Shown here piece after piece: positions 28,349 through 35,814 of a stretch of 64,000 nucleotides of DNA (position 1 is the stretch's first letter; every line of letters starts with the position of its first letter). The notes under the pieces were generated by a model. The model was not told where the DNA came from and ran no database searches. It saw only the letters and a list, made by a program, of their open reading frames with translations. A program made the position numbers and the translations under genes. Source of the stretch: Streptococcus parasanguinis (lineage in GTDB: Bacteria > Bacillota > Bacilli > Lactobacillales > Streptococcaceae); assembly GCF_023109675.1 (NCBI RefSeq), contig NZ_JALDUR010000003.1:150016-214015 (forward strand). The letters are read 5' to 3'.

Positions 28349-28963
28349 TTATTCTAATATCAAAAGTCCTTCTTTGATTTCAAATGGGTTGTTTGGGTTG
28401 ATGCGGTCATAGAACATGATGCCGTTGGTGTGGTCGATTTCATGTTGAACGACAATGGAGTTGTAGCCTTTGAGTTTGATGCGTTTCTTTTCCCCATCTT
28501 TTGTGAAATACTCAACCGTCACGCGGGCATGACGAACCACATAGCCTGGGACGTTGCGGTCTACAGAGAGACAGCCTTCCCCGTCGCCAAGAGCTGCATC
28601 TTGCACAGAATGGGCGACAACCTTTGGATTGTACATGACTTCTTGAAGGCTATAGGCTTCTTTTGGTGGGTTGCCATCGGCATCTTCTGGATTGGGAACC
28701 AAAACAGCGATAATCCGTTTAGAGATATCCAACTGTGGTGCGGCAAGTCCAACTCCTCCACGGAGGCCAAGTTTTTCAGCCATAACAGGGTCTTGAGAAT
28801 GGTGCAAGAATTGCATCATTTTTTCACCCAGGATAATTTCCTGATCAGACAAAGGGAAGGTTACATCTTCTGCAACAGCTCGAAGTGTTGGATTTCCTTC
28901 GCGGATAATGTCATCCATATCAATCAAATGGGACGCTCTTGTAACTTTTTCAATTGCTTTCAT
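28349..28963 (-). CDS. def: Peptide deformylase
   Basis: Removes the N-formyl group from nascent proteins. The 204-residue protein contains all three deformylase motifs: GGVGLAAPQ at 69-77, EGCLS at 129-133 (metal Cys at 131) and QHEIDH at 173-178 with the two metal-binding His and catalytic Glu. The long insert between motifs 1 and 2 marks it as the type II enzyme of Gram-positive bacteria. It is a single gene ending at a bidirectional terminator, with the Crp-type regulator gene 54 bp upstream on the same strand. Confidence 0.97.
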   Translation of the reverse strand: MKAIEKVTRASHLIDMDDIIREGNPTLRAVAEDVTFPLSDQEIILGEKMMQFLHHSQDPVMAEKLGLRGGVGLAAPQLDISKRIIAVLVPNPEDADGNPPKEAYSLQEVMYNPKVVAHSVQDAALGDGEGCLSVDRNVPGYVVRHARVTVEYFTKDGEKKRIKLKGYNSIVVQHEIDHTNGIMFYDRINPNNPFEIKEGLLILE

Positions 28964-29017
28964 CGTTTTACTCTCACTTTCTTTCTACCCTCCATGATAA
29001 CACAAAAGAACCTGAAA

Positions 29018-29710
29018 TTAAAGTTTTCTGTCAGTTGTTTCCGTGTGTTTGATGGACAAGTCCCCCATTCTTTTTCGGTCTAAAATCGTATAGACCCGTC
29101 CTTCTCTTTTGATCAACCCCTCGTCAATCATCTGTTTGATCACGCGACTAAGGTGGCGGTAGCTGATCCCAAAACGCAGGGCCAGCTGATTCATCTTGGG
29201 CTTGAGGGTCCCATTTTCATCGCAATGTTCCAGAAAATGCGTAGCGAGGCGTTCCTTGACCGAATAATGAAAGTTTGCAGGAGCCAAATAGTTGATCTGG
29301 TGCAATTTCTCAGCCAAGGTCTTGGCCGTAGAGCGCAAAAAGGTTGGATCAAACAGGAGGCGCTTCTTAAAGTGCTGGGCTGGGAGCTGGACGACTAGCG
29401 AGTCTTGGTCTGCAATGACTGATGAGATACAGACCCGATCGAGCAGGAGCTCAATCTCTCCTAAGAGTCCAGGTTTTTCTTGGATTTCAAGGATGGTGTC
29501 GCTGCCATTTTCAAGACTGTGGATAATCTTGAGCCGGCCTTTGAGAAAATAAGGAATGACATCTTGCTCAGAACCTTGGCGGCAGATATAATCTCCAGCC
29601 TGATAGAGAACGAGGTCCAGCTGGCTGAGACAGTCGCCTGGAAAGATCTGGTCCAATTGGTAGTCAGTGATGATCTCCTTGAGTCTTGTAGATGGGGAAA
29701 TTTTTTTCAT
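29018..29710 (-). CDS. Crp/Fnr-family transcriptional regulator
   Basis: A 230-residue protein with an N-terminal cyclic-nucleotide-binding-type beta-roll (about 20-130, with GDYICRQGSEQD and LGEIELLLD) and a C-terminal winged helix (about 165-225; recognition region FGISYRHLSRVIKQM). There are no clustered cysteines for an Fe-S sensor, and the phosphate-binding cassette of true cAMP receptors is not obvious. It resembles YeiL-like regulators. It is divergent from two MFS exporter genes. A 14-bp palindrome lies just upstream of its own ribosome site, so it probably controls itself and the exporters. Confidence 0.85.
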   Translation of the reverse strand: MKKISPSTRLKEIITDYQLDQIFPGDCLSQLDLVLYQAGDYICRQGSEQDVIPYFLKGRLKIIHSLENGSDTILEIQEKPGLLGEIELLLDRVCISSVIADQDSLVVQLPAQHFKKRLLFDPTFLRSTAKTLAEKLHQINYLAPANFHYSVKERLATHFLEHCDENGTLKPKMNQLALRFGISYRHLSRVIKQMIDEGLIKREGRVYTILDRKRMGDLSIKHTETTDRKL

Positions 29711-29721
29711 CTCACTCTCCT

Positions 29722-29745
29722 AAAATAGGACAAATGTCCTGTTTT
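29722..29745. promoter_or_regulatory. Palindromic operator candidate in the divergent regulator/MFS promoter
   Basis: AGGACA-AA-TGTCCT (29727-29740) is a perfect inverted repeat. Imperfectly matching AAAAT and GTTTT flanks extend it, so symmetry reaches about 24 bp. It lies between the regulator's start and a minus-strand TATAAT (complement of 29762-29767). A second inverted repeat, ACTAGTTT (29787-29794) with AAACTAGT (29810-29817), is closer to the MFS start. Both are plausible binding sites for the Crp-type regulator. Confidence 0.6.
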
Positions 29746-29856
29746 TCTATTTCTAAATTGATTATACTAGGATTCTATTGAAAATACTAGTTTGAATCTT
29801 TTTTGAAAAAACTAGTGAAATCAAAGTATTACCAGTAAAGTGTAGGAAATAAAAAA

Positions 29857-31020
29857 ATGAAAAAAACAATGGAAAGAATCAGTCTCTTGAGCTTGTCGCT
29901 CATGCTGATCTCATCCTTTTCAATTACAGCCGGTTTGCCGGCTATGAAGGCTTATTTTAGTCACTTCGGATATTCAGCAAGTCAGGTGGAACTCTTGGTT
30001 TCCCTGCCAGCCTTTGCGGTCGTAGCCATGCTCTTTTTAAATAGCCTGATCGAGCGGTGGATGAGTGAGCGCCAGATGATTGTCGCAGGGCTCTTGCTCT
30101 TTTCAACTAGTGGCCTCTTGCCTTTGGTCGTGCAGGACTATCCTCTCATCTTTCTGAGTCGTTTGCTCTTTGGCTTGGGGACAGGAATGATCAATGCCAA
30201 GGCTATTTCAATTATCAGTGAGCGCTACTCAGGCAATGATAAGACCCGGATGCTGGGCTATCGGGGGTCTGCTGAAGTGGTGGGCTCTGCCATCTTGACC
30301 TTTATTGTGGGACAACTCTTACCCCTAGGCTGGCCAGCGATCTTTGCCGTATATGGTGGTGGTTACTTGATTTTACTCCTCTATCTCCTTTTTGTCCCTT
30401 ATCCTAAGGAGCAAAAACAGGCTAGCTTGAAGGAGAAAAAGAAAGGTTCCGCACGTCTTCGCTCCCCTCAATGGCGTTTTAGTCTGATGCTAGCTGTGAT
30501 TGCTGGTATCATCATTTGTTTCAATTCCATCATTAGTCTGCGCGTGCCGGATATCATCGTTGATGCTCGTATGGGAACAGCGACAACAGCTGGAACCGTC
30601 TTGAGTCTGATGCAATTAACAGGGATTGTCGCAGGGGTAGGCTTTGCCAGTTTGACACATGTTTTCAAAAAGAACTTGCTCATGATCATGTGCTTTGGTT
30701 TCGGTCTGGCTTTGGCCTTGATTGGCTTGTCCAGCCAGCTATGGAGCTTGGTTATAGGAACCCTTTTAGCAGGATTTACCTACAGTACGGGGGTCACCAG
30801 TATCTTTTATCACTTATCTGAAAAAATCCCGACCAATCTCCTGAACCTTGCGACCTCGCTGGTCTTGATCGGCTGCAATCTCGGATCGGCCCTCTCTTCT
30901 TTCTTCATCCAGTTGGTGACGCCACTAGCTCCTAACAATCATCTGCTTTTTGTCTGGATTGGTGCTTTGATGGTTGGAACGGGAGTCTTTGCCTCACAAT
31001 TACTAGCACGAACGAAATGA
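29857..31020 (+). CDS. MFS transporter, first of a tandem pair
   Basis: A 387-residue protein with about 12 hydrophobic helices and the MFS motif-A-like loop SLIERWMSERQM after helix 2. The central loop near 185-200 is Lys-rich (KEKKKGSARLR). Length and lack of a binding-protein partner fit a proton-driven drug or metabolite exporter. It is divergent from a Crp/Fnr-type gene and followed by a terminator hairpin, then by a paralogue. Substrate unknown. Confidence 0.85.
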   Translation: MKKTMERISLLSLSLMLISSFSITAGLPAMKAYFSHFGYSASQVELLVSLPAFAVVAMLFLNSLIERWMSERQMIVAGLLLFSTSGLLPLVVQDYPLIFLSRLLFGLGTGMINAKAISIISERYSGNDKTRMLGYRGSAEVVGSAILTFIVGQLLPLGWPAIFAVYGGGYLILLLYLLFVPYPKEQKQASLKEKKKGSARLRSPQWRFSLMLAVIAGIIICFNSIISLRVPDIIVDARMGTATTAGTVLSLMQLTGIVAGVGFASLTHVFKKNLLMIMCFGFGLALALIGLSSQLWSLVIGTLLAGFTYSTGVTSIFYHLSEKIPTNLLNLATSLVLIGCNLGSALSSFFIQLVTPLAPNNHLLFVWIGALMVGTGVFASQLLARTK

Positions 31021-31043
31021 TGGAGAAATCATTTCGTTTTTTT
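31011..31043 (+). terminator. Terminator between the two MFS genes
   Basis: AACGAAATGAT (31011-31021) pairs perfectly with ATCATTTCGTT (31028-31038) and is followed by a T-run. The stem overlaps the last codons and stop codon of the first MFS gene. Confidence 0.85.
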
Positions 31044-31125
31044 AATTCAATCTATTGCGTCCTGTCACTAGCTCGTGTTATTATAGGAGGAGTGTGAAAA
31101 AAAGATTAGTTTAAAGGATAGAATA

Positions 31126-32277
31126 ATGAAAAAAATCATGGAGAAAGTGAGTATTCTCGCGCTTTCATTTATTTTGACGACCTCGTTTTCGATTTCGAGT
31201 GCGCAGTCGGCCATGTTTGCCTATTACAAGGGAATTCCTCATAGCATGATTGAGCTCTTGGTCTCGCTTCCTTCTGCAGGGATCATGGTTTCACTCATCT
31301 TCAATAAATGGATTGGGCGCCTATTTTCAGAGCGCCAGATGATTGTGACAGGCTTAGTTGCTTACGCTCTATGTGGCTTTATTCCCTTAATCAGTCCAGC
31401 CTATCCGGTTGTCTTTTTGTCTCGGATTATTTTCGGGATGGCGGTTGGCTTGCTCAATGTTTCTGCCATTGCCATTATCAGTGAGCGCTATAAAGGAAAA
31501 GAACGCGTTCAAACCCTTGGCATTCGTGGTTCTGCAGAGGTTGTTGGGACGGCCGTTTTAACCTTTGGAGTCAGCCTCTTGATTCGCTTTGGCTGGCAGG
31601 CTGCCTTTCTCGTTTACGGCATCAGTATTCCTATCTTACTTTTGTATCTCTTATTTGTGCCTTATGGATCTAAGACAGAAGCAGTGGAGGAAAAACACAA
31701 GGATGTGAAGATGACGGGGGGACAATGGCGGACTACGCTCGGCTTAGCGGTCGTTGCGGCAGCTATCGTCTTGTCCAATGTCATGATCACCGTTCGGATT
31801 CCAAGTGTGGTAGAACAAGTTGGACATGGCACTGCCCAAACTGCGGGGGTTATTTTAGCAACCATGCAATTTGTCGGAATCCTTGCAGGATTAGCCTTCT
31901 CCCCATTAACCCAGCTGTTTCGCGATCGCTTGTTGGTAGTTTCGGGAGTGGCCTATGGCTTGACCCAACTGTTGATCGGGGTTTCTACCAATCTCTGGAT
32001 GCTCGCCCTTGTGACCATCCTTGCAGGTTTTGCCTATAGTGTGGCTCTCACAACTGTTTATAATGTCTTATCTGATCAGATGCCAGCTGGAGTATTAAGT
32101 CAGGCAACATCCATTGCGGTGTTGGGGTGTAGTGCAGGTTCGATCGCAACGACCTTTGTCCTTAGTCTATTAGGGACGATCTCATCTGCTCCAGCCTTCA
32201 TTTTTGGATTTTCTGGTATCCTCATGATCCTGATTTCCTTTTTTGGCCTTTGGATTGTGCGAAAGAGCGGGAAGTAA
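31126..32277 (+). CDS. MFS transporter, second of a tandem pair
   Basis: A 383-residue 12-helix protein clearly homologous to the preceding one. It shares an MKKxMEKVS-type start, the loop NKWIGRLFSERQMIV, SERYKGKERVQTLGIRGSAEVVG and a matching domain layout. The pair looks like an old gene duplication. It ends 2 bp before the pseudouridine synthase gene, so those two are probably cotranscribed. Substrate unknown. Confidence 0.85.
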   Translation: MKKIMEKVSILALSFILTTSFSISSAQSAMFAYYKGIPHSMIELLVSLPSAGIMVSLIFNKWIGRLFSERQMIVTGLVAYALCGFIPLISPAYPVVFLSRIIFGMAVGLLNVSAIAIISERYKGKERVQTLGIRGSAEVVGTAVLTFGVSLLIRFGWQAAFLVYGISIPILLLYLLFVPYGSKTEAVEEKHKDVKMTGGQWRTTLGLAVVAAAIVLSNVMITVRIPSVVEQVGHGTAQTAGVILATMQFVGILAGLAFSPLTQLFRDRLLVVSGVAYGLTQLLIGVSTNLWMLALVTILAGFAYSVALTTVYNVLSDQMPAGVLSQATSIAVLGCSAGSIATTFVLSLLGTISSAPAFIFGFSGILMILISFFGLWIVRKSGK

Positions 32278-32279
32278 TC

Positions 32280-33008
32280 ATGCGGCTAGATAAATTTTTA
32301 GTGGATTGTGGCGTGGGGAGTAGGACCGAGGTCAAGCAGCTTCTCAAGCAAAAGAAAATCGCAGTGAATGGGAAAAAAGAGACAGCAGGGAAGCTACAGA
32401 TTGATCCAGCCAAGGATCAGGTGACCTTTATGGGGGAAAATCTGGTCCATGAAACCTTTGTGTATTATCTGCTTCATAAACCAGCTGGAGTCATCTCAGC
32501 GACTGAGGATGACCATCACCAAACTGTCTTGGATCTATTGGATGAGACAGCCCGTCACAAGGAAGTCTTTCCTGTCGGGCGCCTAGATATCGATACCCAT
32601 GGCTTGCTCCTTTTGACCAATAATGGTAAGCTCGCCCATGCCATGCTTTCACCGAAGAAGCATGTGTCGAAGGTCTACCGTGCCCAGGTGGCTGGGATCA
32701 TGGATGAGGCAGATGTGGCCCGTTTTGAAGCAGGCATTGCCCTCAAAGACTTCACGACTTTGCCTGCGAGATTGCAGATCTTAGAGGTGGATGAGGCAAG
32801 CGCCAGTTCCTATGTCGAAATTGAAATTGCAGAAGGAAAATTCCATCAGGTCAAGCGCATGGTCGCTGCCTGTGGCAAGGAAGTAGTGGATTTAGAGCGA
32901 ATTTCTATGGGTCCTCTAAGGCTAGATCCAAATTTAGAGCTTGGGGACTGGAGACGGCTGAATGAGTCTGAATTGAAATCTATCAGTATATTTGGGATCA
33001 AACTTTAA
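32280..33008 (+). CDS. rsuA: 16S rRNA pseudouridine synthase, RsuA family
   Basis: I start at the ATG at 32280 (MRLDKFLVDCG), 2 bp after the MFS stop, giving 242 residues. The N-terminal S4 RNA-binding domain (about 1-60) is followed by the catalytic domain with the RsuA/RluB motif GRLDIDTHGLLLLTN near 109-123, where the Asp is the nucleophile. The C-terminal FHQVKRM motif is also present. It is expected to convert uridine 516 of 16S rRNA to pseudouridine. The reaction is inferred from the family. Confidence 0.93.
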   Translation: MRLDKFLVDCGVGSRTEVKQLLKQKKIAVNGKKETAGKLQIDPAKDQVTFMGENLVHETFVYYLLHKPAGVISATEDDHHQTVLDLLDETARHKEVFPVGRLDIDTHGLLLLTNNGKLAHAMLSPKKHVSKVYRAQVAGIMDEADVARFEAGIALKDFTTLPARLQILEVDEASASSYVEIEIAEGKFHQVKRMVAACGKEVVDLERISMGPLRLDPNLELGDWRRLNESELKSISIFGIKL

Positions 33009-33064
33009 GTTAGTACAATGTTAAAGTTAAAAATTGGATAATTACAATATATAAGGAGTTTGTA

Positions 33065-33493
33065 GTGAATTACTTTAATAATTTATTTATAGTTTTAATG
33101 CCAGTTATTGTTGGTGCATTGATTTCAATTGTTCCTAATATGATAAATAAGAAAATTGAAAATAAAAATAAGTTAAAAGAAGACAATAGAAATATTAAGT
33201 TACAAAACTATGTAGAATTAATAGATCTATTAACAATAGTGTTGAAGAATCCAGGAGTTAATTTTGAACAAATTATTTCTAAAATAAATATAGTAAACAT
33301 GATTGGCAGTGTGGAAGTAGTTTATACGTTAAATGAATATATTCAAACATGGGGAGGTTGCACTTCACAAGAGGATCAAAATACTAAATATTTTCAATTA
33401 CTCATTGCGATGAGGAAAGATATTGGTATTGACGAAGGGGATCTGTCTAAGCTTTCTACAATAGGGTTACTTGATATCCAACGAGTGAGTTGA
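33065..33493 (+). CDS. AT-rich small membrane-anchored protein, unknown
   Basis: A 142-residue protein starting at a GTG behind AAGGAG. It has an N-terminal hydrophobic helix (about 6-25), a Lys/Asn-rich linker and a helical C-terminal part. Base composition is much more AT-rich than the neighbours, suggesting recent acquisition. It lies alone between rsuA and rpsO. The N-anchored cytoplasmic helical layout resembles small accessory proteins of defence or phage loci, but I recognise no family. Confidence 0.6.
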   Translation: MNYFNNLFIVLMPVIVGALISIVPNMINKKIENKNKLKEDNRNIKLQNYVELIDLLTIVLKNPGVNFEQIISKINIVNMIGSVEVVYTLNEYIQTWGGCTSQEDQNTKYFQLLIAMRKDIGIDEGDLSKLSTIGLLDIQRVS

Positions 33494-33575
33494 TATTATG
33501 GAGATGTTTTTTCTTGCTTAAGTTTATGTACAAACTAACTTTTAAAATCATCAAGCTACTGTATTTTCTATTTGT

Positions 33576-33604
33576 TTGACAAACGGGATCAATCCTGATA
33601 GAAT
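33576..33604 (+). promoter_or_regulatory. rpsO promoter
   Basis: TTGACA (33576-33581), a 17-bp spacer and TAGAAT (33599-33604) make a near-consensus vegetative promoter. The predicted leader of about 80 nt contains a GC-rich stem (GCAGG with CCTGC, 33642-33662) before the AAAAGGAGC ribosome site. Such a structure could be used for S15 autoregulation. Confidence 0.75.
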
Positions 33605-33694
33605 AAGAAGGTCGAATAGACAACTAACTCTTTCTTGGTAGCAGGCTATGCCAAACCTGCCACTCGGATAGAGCATAAAGAAAAGGAGCTTATC

Positions 33695-33964
33695 ATGGCA
33701 ATCTCAAAAGAGAAAAAAAATGAAATCATTGCACAATACGCACGTCACGAAGGTGACACTGGTTCAGTAGAAGTACAAGTTGCTGTCCTTACTTGGGAAA
33801 TCAACCACTTGAACGAACACATCAAACAACACAAAAAAGACCACGCTACTTACCGTGGTTTGATGAAGAAAATCGGTCGCCGTCGTAACTTGTTGGCTTA
33901 CCTTCGTACAAACGACGTTAACCGTTACCGTGAGTTGATCAACTCTCTTGGACTTCGTCGTTAA
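33695..33964 (+). CDS. rpsO: 30S ribosomal protein S15
   Basis: Begins at the ATG at 33695 ([15 protein letters not shown]), giving 89 residues. It shows S15 signature segments: [26 protein letters not shown] and [10 protein letters not shown]15 is a primary binder of 16S rRNA in small-subunit assembly. Codon use is strongly biased, as in highly expressed genes. A structured repeat and then a terminator lie downstream. Confidence 0.98.
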   Translation: MAISKEKKNEIIAQYARHEGDTGSVEVQVAVLTWEINHLNEHIKQHKKDHATYRGLMKKIGRRRNLLAYLRTNDVNRYRELINSLGLRR

Positions 33965-33965
33965 T

Positions 33966-34067
33966 CTTGCGTCTAAAACGTTTCTATACTTCGTTGACTT
34001 CGCCTCGATGTACCATCAGTACAATCTTCGGCTCGGCGCCTTGTCTAGAAACGTTTTATCCAGCAAG
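33966..34067. repeat. Inverted-repeat element downstream of rpsO
   Basis: A roughly 100-bp unit bounded by CTTGC (33966-33970) and GCAAG (34063-34067). Inside these are perfect 13-bp inverted arms, TAAAACGTTTCTA (33974-33986) and TAGAAACGTTTTA (34046-34058). The interior has no ORF. It has the form of a small non-autonomous (MITE-like) or transcript-folding repeat. Its right half recurs at 34981-35024 at the end of the cadD-like gene. Confidence 0.7.
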
Positions 34068-34072
34068 AATGG

Positions 34073-34101
34073 AGCCTTCTGAATTCAGGGGGCTTTTTTA
34101 T
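34073..34101 (+). terminator. rpsO terminator
   Basis: AGCCTTCTGAA pairs with TTCAGGGGGCT (with two G-T wobbles) and is followed by TTTTTT. The repeat element lies between rpsO and this hairpin. Confidence 0.75.
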
Positions 34102-34180
34102 TGAGGTTTTATCGGCCACAATTTTGGAGACTACAAAAACTCAAATAGTAGCAGTCTGCAAGCTCCCTCGGAGAGCCTAC

Positions 34181-34197
34181 ACTTTACGAAGTAAAGT
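34181..34197. promoter_or_regulatory. Palindrome upstream of the cadD-like gene
   Basis: ACTTTAC-GAA-GTAAAGT is a perfect inverted repeat with 7-bp arms. One half-site (ACTTTAC) recurs at 34210-34216. It may be an operator, or part of the mobile or repeat sequence that fills 34064-34384. Confidence 0.35.
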
Positions 34198-34280
34198 ATA
34201 GTGGGTTATACTTTACATGGAAGTAGTCACCGAATTCTAGCTAGAAATTACTTTGTAACTACGTTTTGAGGAGGAGTAAA

Positions 34281-34355
34281 ATGCTTTCCTACGTTCGACA
34301 TTACCCACTAGCGATAGCTAAATTAATGTGTCTGTGCTTCCCTAAAATCTGCTGA
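34281..34355 (+). CDS. Possible 24-residue Cys-containing leader peptide of cadD
   Basis: A very strong ribosome site (GAGGAGGAG) precedes an ATG at 34281. The frame runs 24 codons and ends CLCFPKIC before TGA at 34353-34355, 29 bp upstream of the cadD-like start. Three cysteines in the last eight residues are unusual for a chance ORF and suit a sensor or leader peptide for a thiophilic metal. There is no independent support, and it could be spurious. Confidence 0.3.
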   Translation: MLSYVRHYPLAIAKLMCLCFPKIC

Positions 34356-34384
34356 TTTATTACTGACTAATACAGGAGTTTTTT

Positions 34385-35029
34385 ATGGGACAGACAATCA
34401 TATCTGCTATTGGTGTTTATATTTCCACCAGTATCGATTATTTAATTATTTTAATTATTTTATTTGCACAGCTATCACAGAATAAACAGAAATGGCATAT
34501 TTATGCGGGGCAATATCTAGGCACAGGCTTACTTGTAGGGGCGAGTTTAGTTGCTGCTTATGTCGTCAATTTCGTGCCTGAAGCATGGATGGTTGGATTG
34601 CTTGGTTTAATCCCTATCTATTTAGGGATTCGCTTTGCAATTGTTGGAGAAGGTGAGGAAGAAGAGGAAGAAATTATTGAAAGATTTGAACAAAGCAAGG
34701 CAAATCAACTGTTTTGGACAGTTACATTGCTGACAATTGCGTCTGGCGGAGATAATTTAGGTATCTATATACCTTATTTTGCTTCGTTAGATTGGTCACA
34801 GACACTCGTGGCGTTGCTTGTGTTTGCAATCGGCATAATTATCTTTTGCGAGCTTAGTCGTGTGCTATCCTCTATGCCGTTAATATCTGAGACAATTGAA
34901 AAATATGAGCGAATCGTTGTGCCCTTAGTATTCATTACACTTGGACTATACATCATGTATGAAAATGGCACGATAGAGCCTACAATCTTCGGTTCGTCGC
35001 CTTCTCTAGAACGGTTTTATCCAGTATAA
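34385..35029 (+). CDS. cadD: CadD-family cadmium resistance transporter
   Basis: A 214-residue membrane protein with about five or six helices. It matches CadD: VYISTSIDYLIILI at the start, an acidic loop (GEGEEEEEEIIE) in the middle, then LLTIASGGDNLGIYIPYF, and a final helix VPLVFITLGLYIMYENG. CadD proteins confer cadmium (and weak zinc) resistance. The ATG has ACAGGAG upstream. The last 15 or so residues, after ENGTIEP, are read from a copy of the 44-bp repeat found after rpsO, so the natural C-terminus appears to be replaced by repeat-derived sequence. No cadX regulator is adjacent. Probably acquired. Confidence 0.88.
   Translation: MGQTIISAIGVYISTSIDYLIILIILFAQLSQNKQKWHIYAGQYLGTGLLVGASLVAAYVVNFVPEAWMVGLLGLIPIYLGIRFAIVGEGEEEEEEIIERFEQSKANQLFWTVTLLTIASGGDNLGIYIPYFASLDWSQTLVALLVFAIGIIIFCELSRVLSSMPLISETIEKYERIVVPLVFITLGLYIMYENGTIEPTIFGSSPSLERFYPV
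34981..35024. repeat. Direct repeat of the rpsO-downstream element (right half)
   Basis: By hand alignment, 39 of 44 positions match 34020-34063, in the same orientation. The two copies bracket a 917-bp segment carrying the cadD-like gene. A further short echo, AATCTTCGGCTACGG, begins at 35028. Confidence 0.75.
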
Positions 35030-35076
35030 TCTTCGGCTACGGTTTCTAGCATCGTAAGGTAAAATAGACCAGATCG

Positions 35077-35100
35077 ATCTCCCTTCGGGGAGATTTTTTG
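35077..35100 (+). terminator. Terminator after the cadD-like gene
   Basis: ATCTCCC (35077-35083), a short loop, GGGAGAT (35088-35094) and a TTTTT tail. Confidence 0.85.
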
Positions 35101-35216
35101 TTTTGTTGTCTTTTCCTTTTCGCACAAGATCCATCATTCTGAGGAAGTCGTTTTGTTTGACAGATGTAATGAACAGTGTTACAATGGATACATCTTAAGA
35201 AATAGAGGTTACTGAT

Positions 35217-35441
35217 ATGATTGAAATTACATATCTAGATGGTGCAAAACATGAAAGAGTCATGCATTTTGATTCCTATGAAGAGTTTGAACGATCCCAA
35301 CAGACCTGCTTGATTGGTGTAGCGGATTACTATCCCGTACAAAAATTGACCTATAATGGTCACGAACTCGATTACCACGGAACTTACGGAGATGTCTTCT
35401 TCTATTTGATGAAGCAAGACCTCGATCAATACAAAAACTAA
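35217..35441 (+). CDS. DUF4649 family small protein
   Basis: A 74-residue acidic cytoplasmic protein beginning MIEITYLDGAKHERV, with a predicted beta-alpha-beta pattern (KLTYNGHELDYHG near 43-55). It resembles the short streptococcal DUF4649 proteins, whose function is unknown. It ends 12 bp before the thioredoxin gene and is probably cotranscribed with it, as in other streptococci. Confidence 0.7.
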   Translation: MIEITYLDGAKHERVMHFDSYEEFERSQQTCLIGVADYYPVQKLTYNGHELDYHGTYGDVFFYLMKQDLDQYKN

Positions 35442-35453
35442 AGGAGAAAAACA

Positions 35454-35768
35454 ATGGTAAAAGCAATTACAGATGCAACATTTGAAGCAGAAACGAAAGA
35501 AGGATTAGTCTTGGTAGACTTTTGGGCAACCTGGTGTGGTCCATGTCGCATGCAAGCTCCTATCTTAGAAAAATTATCGGAAGAACTTTCGGAAGATGAG
35601 TTAAAAATCCTGAAAATAGATGTGGATGAAAATCCTGAAACAGCGCGTGCTTTCGGCATTATGTCTATCCCAACCTTACTCTTTAAAAAAGATGGACAGG
35701 TGGTCAAACAAGTTGCAGGGGTACACACTGCAGCACAAATCAAGTCTATTGTGGCTGAGTTGAGTTAA
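35454..35768 (+). CDS. trxA: Thioredoxin
   Basis: A 104-residue protein with the thioredoxin fold and the active-site WCGPC at about residues 28-32, followed by the cis-Pro segment MSIPTLLFKKDG near 70-81. It reduces protein disulfides in the cytoplasm. The ATG has AAAGGAG upstream. A bidirectional terminator follows. Confidence 0.96.
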   Translation: MVKAITDATFEAETKEGLVLVDFWATWCGPCRMQAPILEKLSEELSEDELKILKIDVDENPETARAFGIMSIPTLLFKKDGQVVKQVAGVHTAAQIKSIVAELS

Positions 35769-35773
35769 AAAGC

Positions 35774-35812
35774 AAAAAAGCTAAAGAAGAATGAACCTTC
35801 TTTAGCTTTTTT
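35774..35812. terminator. Bidirectional terminator between trxA and the convergent lipoprotein gene
   Basis: A perfect 16-bp stem (AAAAAAGCTAAAGAAG with its complement at 35797-35812) has a 7-nt loop and T/A tails on both sides. Confidence 0.93.
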
Positions 35813-35814
35813 TG

